Positions 23,748 to 31,495 of a DNA stretch of 64,000 bases are shown here, piece after piece (the first letter of the stretch is position 1; every line of letters starts with the position of its first letter). The notes below the pieces were generated by a model. The model was not told where the DNA came from. It searched no databases and was given only the letters and a program-made list of their open reading frames with translations. The DNA is from Cellulomonas pakistanensis (GTDB taxonomy: Bacteria > Actinomycetota > Actinomycetes > Actinomycetales > Cellulomonadaceae): the NCBI RefSeq assembly GCF_016862755.1, contig NZ_BONO01000011.1, positions 1 through 64,000 of the forward strand, read 5' to 3'. A program made the translations under genes and the position numbers.

Positions 23748-24227
23748 TCAGCCGTCCAGGAAGGTGCGGACCGCCTCCGTCACCAGCGCGTGGTCGTCCG
23801 CCTGCGGGAGGCCCGAGACGGTCACCACGCCGACGACGCCCACGCCCTCGACGTGCACCGGGAACGCACCGCCGTGCGCGGCGTACTCCTGCAGCGGCAG
23901 CTCGTGCACCGCGCCGAACGTGGTGCCCTTCGCTCGCGCCCGCAGGCCCTGCAGGTAGGAGGAGGTCCCGAACCGCTCGACGACCCGGACCTTCCGGTCG
24001 ATCCACGAGTCGTTGTCGGCGACCGTGCCCGGCCGGGCCGCGTGGAAGAGCTGCTGCCGGCCCCGCCGGACGTCGACCGTCACCGGCAGGCCACGCTCGG
24101 TGGCCAGCCGGACCAGCAGCGTGCCGAGCTCCCACGCGTCGTCGTTGGTGAAGGTCGCGAAGCGCAGCTCGCGCTCCTGCCGCTCGACGTCGGCGATCAG
24201 GGCCCGGACCTCGGTGTCGTCGCTCAT
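23748..24227 (-). CDS. UPF0303 family protein (GlcG/HbpS-like fold)
   Basis: A 159-residue UPF0303 protein, annotated in some databases as a heme-degrading-domain protein because of a GlcG/HbpS-like fold. The family signature NDDAWELG..L and the central VADNDSWIDRKVRVV and AAHGGAFPV motifs are present. Biochemical function is not firmly known. ATG 24227 is the first good start. The upstream neighbour on the same strand is separated by a strong hairpin. Confidence 0.85.
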   Translation of the reverse strand: MSDDTEVRALIADVERQERELRFATFTNDDAWELGTLLVRLATERGLPVTVDVRRGRQQLFHAARPGTVADNDSWIDRKVRVVERFGTSSYLQGLRARAKGTTFGAVHELPLQEYAAHGGAFPVHVEGVGVVGVVTVSGLPQADDHALVTEAVRTFLDG

Positions 24228-24279
24228 GAGCGCGATCCTGCCACCCCGGCGCCGCCTCCGGTGCGCGACGGGAGCGCGC

Positions 24280-24311
24280 GGCGAGGGGCGCCGCGCGCGA
24301 CGCCCCTCGCC
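24280..24311. terminator. Terminator after the reductase-methyltransferase gene
   Basis: A perfect 11-bp stem GGCGAGGGGCG / CGCCCCTCGCC with a 10-nt loop lies just downstream (minus strand) of the stop at 24328. Confidence 0.7.
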
Positions 24312-24327
24312 GGAGTCGTGGCCCCCG

Positions 24328-26019
24328 TCAGCCCCGGCGGACCGCCCGCACCACCGTGTCCCGGATCGTGATCTCCCGGCCGTCCGGGTCGGTCGCGGTC
24401 CGCGGCCGGGCCTCGGCGACGGGCACGTCCCATCCGCCGGGCTCCAGCGCCGCCACGACGTCCGCGGGCTCGAAGAACAGCTCCGGCAGGTCCGGCCGCC
24501 CGATCGTGGTGGCGAGGTCGCTCGCGTGGTGCGCGACGACCAGCAGCGTCCCGCCCGGGGCCACCGCCCGCGCCATCCGCGCGAACGCCACGGCGCGGAC
24601 CTCCGGCGGCAGGTGCAGGAAGTGGCTGGTGACCAGGTCGTACACGCCGTCGCCCGCGTCCCGCTCCGCGATGTCGACGCGCTCGGTCCGCACCCGGGCG
24701 GCGACGTCCGGCCCGGCCGCCGCGGCCGCCGCCTCGACCCGGTCCAGCGCGGTCTGCGCCAGGTCGACCGCGGTGACGGACCAGCCGCGGCCCGCGAGCC
24801 ACAGGGCGTCGCCGCCCTCGCCGCACGCCACGTCCAGCGCGCGCCCCGGCGCCAGGCCCGCCACCTCGTCGACCAGCTGCGGGTTCGGCCGCCCGCTCCA
24901 CACCTGCGGCGCGGAGCGGTACCGGTCCTCCCAGAACTCCCGGTCGTGCCGCACCTCGAACGGGTCGCCGCGGTGGCCGTGCCCGTGCGCGTCACCGCCG
25001 GACCCGTCGCCGCCGGGCTCGTCGCCGCCGTGCCCGCCCTGGCCCGCCCGGTACCGCGCCACCGCGGCGTCGGCGTCCTCGGCCGCGAGCTCGGCCACCA
25101 GCGCCGCCCCCGCCGTGAGCCCGGCCGCCGCGGCGACCTGCACCTGCGCCCGCAGGTCGGTGACGTTCCCCGCGACCCGCACGCCCGGCACGCCCGTCGC
25201 CCCGTCCGGCGCGGCGCCGACCCGGGTCCCGATGACGCGGTCACCCATCGTCACCGGCTCGGTCGGCAGCCCCAGCCCCTCGAGCCCGTCGAGCCGGGCC
25301 CGCAGCCGGGTGGCGACCACCACGGCGTCGCGGTGCAGCACCGTGCCGGAGGTCAGCCGGACGCCGGTGAGGGCGTCGTCCTCGACCTCGAGCCCGGCGA
25401 CCGGCCAGTCGACGACCTGCACCCCGAGCGCGGCGAGCCGCTCCCAGTCGGCGTCGGTCAGCCCGTCGGCGCCCGACGCGGGCTCCGCACCCGCACCCGC
25501 GCCCAGGAACAGCGTCACGTCGGCCGTCCACCCCCGCCACAGCTGCGCCTGGTGCACCGCCACCGGCCCCGACCCGAGGACGGCGACCGCGCGGTCCCGC
25601 ACCTCGTACCCGTGGCAGAACGGGCAGTGCAGCACGTCGCGGCCCCAGCGCTCCGCGAGACCGGGCACGTCCGGCAGCTCGTCCACCAGGCCGGTCGCGA
25701 CCAGCACCCGCCGCGACCGGACGACCCGCCCGCCCGCGAGCGCCGCGCGGAACCCGTCGCCGTCGCGCCGGACGTCGACCACCCGGTCCTCGACCACCTC
25801 GGCGCCGTAACCCTCGACCTCGGCCCGGCCGCGCGCGAGCAGCTCGGCCGGCGACAGCCCGTCCAGGCCGAGGTAGGCGTGCAGGTGCGCCGCGGGCGCG
25901 TTCCGCGGCGCGCCGTCGTGCACCACCAGCACCCGCTTGCGCGCCCGGGCCAGGGTGAGCGCGCCGCTCAGCCCCGCCGCCCCGCCGCCGACCACCAGCA
26001 CGTCGTACCGCTCGTCCAT
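24328..26019 (-). CDS. Thioredoxin-reductase-like flavoprotein fused to SAM methyltransferase
   Basis: A 563-residue two-domain fusion. Residues 1-305 are a thioredoxin-reductase-like FAD/NAD(P) oxidoreductase with VVGGGAAGLSGA, redox-active CPFC (in HCPFCHGYE, about 131) and a second Rossmann motif VLGSGPVA. A Gly/His/Asp-rich linker follows. Residues about 355-563 form a class I SAM-dependent methyltransferase with LDVACGEGGDALWLA (about 393) and HFLHLPPE. The same fusion is known in other actinobacteria, but its substrate is not. Redox-coupled methylation, for example thiol or metalloid detoxification, is a guess. ATG 26019 has GGAGG upstream. It is divergent from an XRE-cupin regulator with a palindromic operator between them. 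Confidence 0.88.
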   Translation of the reverse strand: MDERYDVLVVGGGAAGLSGALTLARARKRVLVVHDGAPRNAPAAHLHAYLGLDGLSPAELLARGRAEVEGYGAEVVEDRVVDVRRDGDGFRAALAGGRVVRSRRVLVATGLVDELPDVPGLAERWGRDVLHCPFCHGYEVRDRAVAVLGSGPVAVHQAQLWRGWTADVTLFLGAGAGAEPASGADGLTDADWERLAALGVQVVDWPVAGLEVEDDALTGVRLTSGTVLHRDAVVVATRLRARLDGLEGLGLPTEPVTMGDRVIGTRVGAAPDGATGVPGVRVAGNVTDLRAQVQVAAAAGLTAGAALVAELAAEDADAAVARYRAGQGGHGGDEPGGDGSGGDAHGHGHRGDPFEVRHDREFWEDRYRSAPQVWSGRPNPQLVDEVAGLAPGRALDVACGEGGDALWLAGRGWSVTAVDLAQTALDRVEAAAAAAGPDVAARVRTERVDIAERDAGDGVYDLVTSHFLHLPPEVRAVAFARMARAVAPGGTLLVVAHHASDLATTIGRPDLPELFFEPADVVAALEPGGWDVPVAEARPRTATDPDGREITIRDTVVRAVRRG

Positions 26020-26070
26020 CACGTCCTCCTCGTGGGTCACGACGTCCACGGTCGTGCCACGCGCCCCGGG

Positions 26071-26101
26071 TTGACAACTTCCGTTGCCGGAACGGCAAAC
26101 T
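26071..26101 (+). promoter_or_regulatory. TTGACA promoter with TTGCCG-N3-CGGCAA operator
   Basis: TTGACA (26071-26076) is a consensus -35. Its -10 zone (26094-26101) is covered by the perfect inverted repeat TTGCCGGAACGGCAA (26084-26098). The regulator's ATG at 26108 is only 10 nt past the repeat and has no Shine-Dalgarno, so the transcript is probably leaderless and auto-repressed. The same site can control the divergent reductase-methyltransferase gene. Confidence 0.6.
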
Positions 26102-26107
26102 GGCGGC

Positions 26108-26695
26108 ATGTCCGACTCCCTGGAGCCCGTCCTCGACGCCGTCGGCCCCCGGCTGCGCGACCTCCGCCAGCGCCGCGGCGCCACGCTCGCGGACCTGTCG
26201 CGCAGCACGGGCATCTCGGTCAGCACGCTGTCGCGCCTCGAGTCCGGGCAGCGGCGCCCGACGCTGGAGCTGCTGCTCCCCCTGGCCCGCGCGCACCAGG
26301 TCCCGCTCGACGAGCTCGTCGGCGCCCCCGGGACCGGCGACCCGCGGGTGCACCTGTCGCCGGTCGTGCGGCACGGCATCACGTACCTGCCGCTCAGCCG
26401 CAAGCAGGGCGGGATGCAGGCGTACAAGCTGATCTTCCCGCCGGGGCAGCACCCGGGGCCGCCGGACCCGCGGACGCACGAGGGCTACGAGTGGATGTAC
26501 GTGCTGTCCGGGCGGATGCGCCTCGTGCTCGGCGAGCACGACCTCGTGGTCGAGCCCGGCGAGGCGGTCGAGTTCGACACCCGGATCCCGCACTGGTTCA
26601 CCAACCCCGGGCCGGGCCCCGCGGAGGTGCTGTCCCTCTGGGGCCCGCAGGGCGAGCGGATGCACGTCCTGGCCCGCTCGACCCGCAGGTCCTGA
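26108..26695 (+). CDS. XRE-family regulator with C-terminal cupin
   Basis: A 195-residue regulator. An N-terminal Cro/C1 HTH (about 12-65; TLADLSRSTGISVSTLSRLE) is followed by a cupin_2 sensor domain (about 100-190), with HEGYEWMYVLSGRMRLVLG and the second motif FDTRIPHWFTNPG. The cupin His/Glu residues could bind a metal or small ligand. The likely operator is the palindrome just upstream, so it probably represses itself and the divergent reductase-methyltransferase. ATG 26108 is chosen over TTG 26084, which would put the operator inside the coding sequence. Confidence 0.9.
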   Translation: MSDSLEPVLDAVGPRLRDLRQRRGATLADLSRSTGISVSTLSRLESGQRRPTLELLLPLARAHQVPLDELVGAPGTGDPRVHLSPVVRHGITYLPLSRKQGGMQAYKLIFPPGQHPGPPDPRTHEGYEWMYVLSGRMRLVLGEHDLVVEPGEAVEFDTRIPHWFTNPGPGPAEVLSLWGPQGERMHVLARSTRRS

Positions 26696-26705
26696 GGCGC
26701 CGGGG

Positions 26706-27878
26706 TCAGGCCACCACCGCGAGCGCCAGCACCGACGCCACCACGCACAGCGGCGCCAGCCACAGCCCCTGGACCACGAACGCCCGCACCGGGACGTGCA
26801 CCAGCGCCTGCCGGCACCGCCGCCACCACAGCACGGTCGCGAGCGAGGCCCACGGGGTCAGCAGCGGGCCCACCCCGGTGCCGATCAGCACGGCGGCGAG
26901 CCGGCGCACGTCCTCGCCGGCGACCGGCTCCAGCAGCAGGTAGGCGGGCAGGTTGTTCACGCCGTTCGCCACGGCCGCCGACAGCCCCGCGACGCCGAGC
27001 AGCGCGCCGAGGTCCCCGCCCGCCGGCGCCGCGGCGAGCACCGCGTCGCCCAGGCCGCGCACCTGCAGGGTCTCGACGACGACGAACAGCGCGCCGACGA
27101 CCACGACCATCCGCCACGGCACCAGGTCCCCGACCCGCCCGGGCACCGGCCGCCGCCGGACGGCGAAGGCGACGAGCAGCGCCGCGCACGCCGCGAGCGC
27201 CACGGCCCACACCGGCAGGCCCGCGACGAACCCGACGGCCATCACGGCGACGACCACCCCGGTCGCGACGAGGAGCCCGCGGTCCGGCGGCACGTACCGC
27301 TCCGGCGGCTCGAACCGCCCGCGCAGGTCCGCGCGCCCGCGCACCGCGAGCACCGCCACCGTCACGACCACCGCCGCGAGCGCCGGCGCCCACATCACCC
27401 CGAGGTACCCGACCCCCTGCTCGGCGAACCGGTGGTCGGCCAGCAGGTTCGTCAGGTTCGACACCGGCAGCAGCAGCGACGCGGTGTTGGCCAGCGCGAC
27501 GACCGTCAGCACGAGCAGCAGCGGGGACGTCCGGGTCCGCCGGGCGAGCGTGATCGCGAGCGGCGTCAGCAGCACCGCCGTCGTGTCGAGCGACAGCAGC
27601 ACCGTCGACGCCACCGCGATCGCGACCAGCAGCAGCCAGAGCAGCCAGCGGCGCCCGCGCGCGGCCCGCGCCGCGGCGTCGGTGGCGACGTCGAACAGCC
27701 CCGCCGCCCCGCACAGCTCGGCGACGACGGTCAGCGCCGCCACGAACAGCAGCACCGGCCCGACCCGCTCCGCGAGCGCCCACGCGTCGGCACGTGGCAG
27801 GGCGCCCGAGAGCACCGCGGCGACCGCCGGCACCAGCGCGACGACCCACCACGGGACCGACCGCCGGCGCCTGGGCAC
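26706..27878 (-). CDS. ArsB/NhaD (ion transporter superfamily) permease
   Basis: A 390-residue membrane protein with about 11 helices of the ArsB/SLC13-type ion-transporter superfamily. Signature regions are SLDTTAVLLTPL (about 95), PVSNLTNLL (about 140) and ANGVNNLPAYLLLEP (about 305), an inverted-repeat pair typical of ArsB-like arsenite or anion permeases. There are no ars genes nearby, so the substrate is uncertain. The GTG start is supported by a TAGAGT -10 hexamer 6 nt upstream (leaderless). Confidence 0.82.
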   Translation of the reverse strand: MPRRRRSVPWWVVALVPAVAAVLSGALPRADAWALAERVGPVLLFVAALTVVAELCGAAGLFDVATDAAARAARGRRWLLWLLLVAIAVASTVLLSLDTTAVLLTPLAITLARRTRTSPLLLVLTVVALANTASLLLPVSNLTNLLADHRFAEQGVGYLGVMWAPALAAVVVTVAVLAVRGRADLRGRFEPPERYVPPDRGLLVATGVVVAVMAVGFVAGLPVWAVALAACAALLVAFAVRRRPVPGRVGDLVPWRMVVVVGALFVVVETLQVRGLGDAVLAAAPAGGDLGALLGVAGLSAAVANGVNNLPAYLLLEPVAGEDVRRLAAVLIGTGVGPLLTPWASLATVLWWRRCRQALVHVPVRAFVVQGLWLAPLCVVASVLALAVVA

Positions 27879-27884
27879 GGCGGA

Positions 27885-27890
27885 ACTCTA
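27885..27890 (-). promoter_or_regulatory. -10 TAGAGT of leaderless permease gene
   Basis: The minus-strand TAGAGT ends 6 nt before GTG 27878. Confidence 0.5.
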
Positions 27891-27979
27891 GGGTCCGCCC
27901 GGCACCCCCGCGCGGCGGCGTCCGCGCGGCGGGCCGACCGACGCCGGCCCCGCGCCCGGCCCGGGCGCCCGCACCCGCG

Positions 27980-29212
27980 TCAGTCCAGCAGCCCCTGCGC
28001 CAGCGCCGGCGCGATCACCGGCGCGAGCGGCAGCCGCGGGACCAGGGTCGCCTGCACCGCGTGGTACAGGTCGGCCTTGCCCTCCCACACCGTCCGCGAC
28101 ACCCGGTTGTCGGTGCCGAGCTCGTGCCACCAGGACCCGCCGTCCCGGTCGAGCAGGAACTCCTCGGCGTAGTCCCACCAGGCCGCGTACCAGTCGTCGA
28201 ACCGCTGCTCGCCCGTGGCGGCGTGCAGGGCCGCCGCGGCGGCGATGCCCTCGGCGGCGACCCAGTGCATGCGCTCGCGGACCACCGGCTCCCCCGCCCA
28301 GTCGACCGTGTAGACGAACCCCGGCGCCCCGTCGACGGCCCAGCCCTCGCGGACCGACGCGTCGAACAGCGCGGTGGCGTCCTCGACCATCCACACGGGG
28401 GCGACGTCGCCGGCAGCGGTCAGCGAGGCGCGGGCGTGCAGCGTCAGGCGCGCCCACTCGAGCCAGTGGCCGACCGTCGCGCCGTACGGCCGGAACGGGT
28501 GCGCCGGGGTGTCGGCGTTGTACTCGAGGTCCGCCTGCCACCGGGCGTCGAAGTGCTCGGGGATCCGCCAGTCGTTGTCGCGCGCGAAGCCGTGCACGAC
28601 CCGGGTGAGGATGCGGACGGCCCGGTCGAGCCACACCCGCTCGCCGGTGACGCCGTGCGCCGCGAGGTACGCCTCCACGGTGTGCATGTTGGCGTTGACC
28701 CCGCGGTACCCGTCGAGCTCGGTGAACGTCCGGTCCCAGGACTCGACGGCCATCCCGGCCTCCTCGTCCCAGAACCGCCGCTCCGAGACCTCGAGCGCCT
28801 CCCGGAGCAGCGCCTCGGCGCCCGGGCGGCGCGCGGCGGCCGCGGAGGACGTGGCGAGAATCACGAACGCGTGCGGGTACGCCGCCTTGGCGTCGTCGCG
28901 GGGCGTGCCGTCGGCGTTCACCTCCGCGTACCAGCCGCCGTGCTCCGCGTCCCGGAACAGCCCGTCCAGCGCGGCCAGCCCGTGGTCGACCAGCGCGGCG
29001 GCGCCCGGCCGGCCCAGCAGGTGCCCCAGGGCGTACACGTGCGTCATCCGGCAGGTGATCCACAGCTCGGCGGGGCCCGGCAGCGGCCGGCCCACGTCGT
29101 CCAGGCGCAGGAACCCGCCGGACGGCGTCGCGGACGCCTTCCCGAAGGCGAGCAGGCGGTCGGTCTCGGTCTCGAGCCAGCGGGCGTGCGCGGGCGTCGT
29201 CAGCCACGTCAT
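27980..29212 (-). CDS. AGE-family sugar epimerase/isomerase (mannose-isomerase-like)
   Basis: A 410-residue (alpha/alpha)6-barrel protein of the N-acylglucosamine 2-epimerase family. Conserved catalytic-site elements include ELWITCRMTHVYAL, NANMHTVEAYL (about 150), HPFRPYGATVGHWLEWARL and GKADLYHAVQA near the C-terminus. The pattern is closest to the mannose isomerase/YihS branch (mannose-fructose or sulfoquinovose isomerase) rather than to GlcNAc epimerase. ATG 29212 is chosen because TAGGGT lies exactly 7 nt upstream; an in-frame GTG at 29230 would place the -10 inside the gene. It is divergent from the LacI-GH65 operon, so control by the same LacI is possible. Confidence 0.87.
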   Translation of the reverse strand: MTWLTTPAHARWLETETDRLLAFGKASATPSGGFLRLDDVGRPLPGPAELWITCRMTHVYALGHLLGRPGAAALVDHGLAALDGLFRDAEHGGWYAEVNADGTPRDDAKAAYPHAFVILATSSAAAARRPGAEALLREALEVSERRFWDEEAGMAVESWDRTFTELDGYRGVNANMHTVEAYLAAHGVTGERVWLDRAVRILTRVVHGFARDNDWRIPEHFDARWQADLEYNADTPAHPFRPYGATVGHWLEWARLTLHARASLTAAGDVAPVWMVEDATALFDASVREGWAVDGAPGFVYTVDWAGEPVVRERMHWVAAEGIAAAAALHAATGEQRFDDWYAAWWDYAEEFLLDRDGGSWWHELGTDNRVSRTVWEGKADLYHAVQATLVPRLPLAPVIAPALAQGLLD

Positions 29213-29219
29213 GGGTGTC

Positions 29220-29225
29220 ACCCTA
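29220..29225 (-). promoter_or_regulatory. -10 TAGGGT of leaderless isomerase gene
   Basis: The minus-strand TAGGGT ends 7 nt before ATG 29212. Confidence 0.5.
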
Positions 29226-29343
29226 GTCACACCCGCGGCCGTGCCACCCGCGCCGCCGGGGCCGCTCGCGTCGCACGTCCCGCGGCCCCTCCGCCGCGTC
29301 CGCGCAGCGCACGCCGCCGCCGGCCGACCACCTGGTCGCGATG

Positions 29344-29357
29344 TGCACGAACGTGCA
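29344..29357. promoter_or_regulatory. Inverted repeat TGCACG-AA-CGTGCA
   Basis: A perfect 6-bp-arm palindrome in the middle of the 307-nt gap between the isomerase and lacI genes, 44 nt upstream of the lacI -35. It could be an activator or second operator site. The rest of the gap, apart from the two promoters and the LacI operator, shows nothing. Confidence 0.35.
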
Positions 29358-29401
29358 GGCAGCGACCCCCGCGCCCGGTTCGTCCGGGTCGTCCTGGACC
29401 T

Positions 29402-29454
29402 TTGACACCGCCCCCTCGCCGCGGGCAGGATCGTCGCGGATTTGACCGGTCAAA
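29402..29454 (+). promoter_or_regulatory. lacI-pgmB-GH65 promoter with perfect LacI-type operator
   Basis: TTGACA (29402-29407), an 18-nt spacer and CAGGAT (29426-29431) form a near-consensus promoter. The 14-bp perfect palindrome TTTGACCGGTCAAA (29441-29454) starts just after the expected transcription start. It has the central CG of LacI-family operators and would block initiation until the sugar inducer binds the regulator encoded next. Confidence 0.75.
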
Positions 29455-29519
29455 GTGGCTCCGTCGGTCCGCACGACCTCCCTCCACCCACCCCGCACGG
29501 ACGCCACGAGGACCGCCCC

Positions 29520-30611
29520 ATGCCCACCGCCGACGACACGCGCGCGTCGACCCCGCGCGCCCCGCGGGTCACGATCCGCGCCGTCGCCGAGCACGCGGGC
29601 GTGTCGCGGCAGACGGTCTCCAACGCGGTGAACGCCCCGGACCGGCTGTCGCCCACGACGCTGGACCGGGTGCGCCGGTCGGTCGCCGCCCTCGGCTACC
29701 GCCCCGACCGCGCCGCCCGCGCGCTCACCTCGCGCCGCTCCGGCCTGATCGGCATCCGCGTCGGCGCCACCGCGCACCGCACGGCGGCGCACCCCGACCG
29801 GCTGCTGCACGAGCTGGTCGCCGCGGCCCGCCCGCACGGGTACCGGTTCCTCGCCTTCGACGCCCCGTACGGGGACGACGCCGCCGAGATCGCCGCGTAC
29901 GCCGAGCTGCTCGCGGCCGGCGACGTGGACGCCGTCGTCGTGGCGGACACCCACCCGGGCGACGCGCGGCCGGGCTGGCTCGCGGCGCGCGGGGCGGCGT
30001 TCGTCGCGCACGGCCGGCCCTGGGGCGACCCGGACGCCACCCACCCGTGGGTGGACGTCGACGGGGCGCTCGGCGTCCGCCTGGCGGTCGAGCACCTGGC
30101 CGAGCGGGGGCACCGTCGCATCGGCTTCGTCGGCTGGCCCGCCGACGGCGCCGGCGGGGACGCGCGCCGCGCCGCGTGGCGCGAGGCCGCCGGCGCGCTC
30201 GCCGGGCCGGACGCCACCGCCGCCGCGGACGACCCGGCCGCCGCCGCGCGCGCCGTCGCCCCGCTGCTGGCGGGCGCCGGCGCGGCGCCGACCTCGCTCG
30301 TGTGCGCGTCCGACGCGCTCGCCCTCGGGGCGCTGGCCGCGGTCGCCGACGCGGGCGCCGTCCCGGGCCGGGACGTCGCGGTCACCGGGTTCGACGACTC
30401 CGACCTGGCGTCCCTGCCGCGCCCCGGGCTGACGAGCCTGCGGCAACCGATCAGACTGGTGGCGCAGACCCTCGTCGAGCAGGTGCTGGACCGGCTCGGC
30501 GTCGACCTCGGGAGGGCGCCGGCACCGGCCGGTCCGGTGCCGCCCGAGCTCGTCGTCCGGGCCTCCAGCGCCGCGCCGGCACCGGCCGCCGTCCGGGCCC
30601 TGTCCGCCTGA
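29520..30611 (+). CDS. LacI-family transcriptional regulator
   Basis: A 363-residue LacI/GalR regulator. The HTH (about 16-38; TIRAVAEHAGVSRQTVSNAV) and hinge helix (RPDRAARALTS) precede a periplasmic-binding-protein-like sensor domain ending in FDDSDLASLPRPGLTSLRQP. It heads a run with pgmB and a GH65 phosphorylase, so it probably represses its own operon through the palindrome at 29441 and is relieved by a disaccharide or its phosphate. ATG 29520 is preferred; an in-frame ATG at 29442 would lie inside the operator. Confidence 0.92.
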   Translation: MPTADDTRASTPRAPRVTIRAVAEHAGVSRQTVSNAVNAPDRLSPTTLDRVRRSVAALGYRPDRAARALTSRRSGLIGIRVGATAHRTAAHPDRLLHELVAAARPHGYRFLAFDAPYGDDAAEIAAYAELLAAGDVDAVVVADTHPGDARPGWLAARGAAFVAHGRPWGDPDATHPWVDVDGALGVRLAVEHLAERGHRRIGFVGWPADGAGGDARRAAWREAAGALAGPDATAAADDPAAAARAVAPLLAGAGAAPTSLVCASDALALGALAAVADAGAVPGRDVAVTGFDDSDLASLPRPGLTSLRQPIRLVAQTLVEQVLDRLGVDLGRAPAPAGPVPPELVVRASSAAPAPAAVRALSA

Positions 30612-30685
30612 CCCGCAGCACCGGCACCACCCGCACCGCCCCGCACCGCCCACCGCCCGCACCACGCCCCCGGGAGAGCTCCACC

Positions 30686-31495
30686 GTGGCTACCGCACCC
30701 GACCGCCCCACCGCGGTCCTCGACGGCCTCGACGCCGTCCTGTTCGACCTGGACGGGGTCCTCACCCCCACCGCCGTCGTGCACATGCACGCCTGGGCGC
30801 GGCTGTTCGCGCCCCTGCTCGACGCGCGCGCCGCGGCCCCGTACACGGACGCCGACTACTTCGCGCACATCGACGGCAAGCCGCGCTACGAGGGCGTGCG
30901 GTCCCTCCTGGCGTCGCGCGGCATCGAGCTGCCCTGGGGCGACCCGACGGACTCCCCCGACACCGAGACGGTCTGCGGCCTCGGCAACCGGAAGAACGCC
31001 GTGTTCACCCAGGTGCTCGAGACCGAGGGCGTCACGCCGTACCCGGGGTCGGTGCGCCTCGTCGACGCGCTGCTTGCGCAGGGCCGGAAGGTCGCCGTGG
31101 TGTCGAGCAGCCGGAACGCCGTGCCCGTGCTGGCCGCCGCCGGCCTGACGGACCGGTTCGGCCTCGTCGTCGACGGCCTCGTCGCCGCCGCCACGGGCCT
31201 GGCGGGCAAGCCCGACCCGGCCACCTACCTGTACGCCGCCGAGCAGCTCGGCGTGCCGCGCGAACGCGCCGTCGTGGTCGAGGACGCCGAGTCGGGCGTC
31301 GCCGCCGGCCGCGCCGGGGCGTTCGGGCTCGTGGTCGGCGTGGACCGCGGCGCCGGCGTCGAGGCGCTCACCGCGCACGGGGCCGACCTGGTGGTCGACG
31401 ACCTCGCCGCGCTCCTCACCCCGTCCGACCCCGCCGGCACGTCCGGCGCCCCCGAGCACCCGCAGCCCCACGAGCACGAGAGCACGCAGCCGTGA
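30686..31495 (+). CDS. pgmB: Beta-phosphoglucomutase-like HAD enzyme
   Basis: A 269-residue HAD-superfamily phosphatase/phosphomutase, family of beta-phosphoglucomutase. The nucleophile motif LFDLDGVLTPT is near residue 17; a helical cap follows (about 30-105), then VSSSRNA (motif II), GKPDPATYLYA (motif III Lys) and VEDAESGVAAGRAG (motif IV). It would convert beta-glucose-1-phosphate from the GH65 phosphorylase to glucose-6-phosphate. GTG 30686 follows GGGAGAG. The stop overlaps the GH65 start as GTGA, a typical coupled pair. Confidence 0.9.
   Translation: MATAPDRPTAVLDGLDAVLFDLDGVLTPTAVVHMHAWARLFAPLLDARAAAPYTDADYFAHIDGKPRYEGVRSLLASRGIELPWGDPTDSPDTETVCGLGNRKNAVFTQVLETEGVTPYPGSVRLVDALLAQGRKVAVVSSSRNAVPVLAAAGLTDRFGLVVDGLVAAATGLAGKPDPATYLYAAEQLGVPRERAVVVEDAESGVAAGRAGAFGLVVGVDRGAGVEALTAHGADLVVDDLAALLTPSDPAGTSGAPEHPQPHEHESTQP

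Noticed and set aside
26084-26107. TTG start for the XRE-cupin regulator
   Set aside because: That TTG is the first arm of the operator palindrome; the ATG at 26108 starts the recognisable protein.
29442-29519. Upstream in-frame ATG for the LacI regulator
   Set aside because: It would put the start inside the perfect operator and right at the expected transcription start; ATG 29520 is far more likely.
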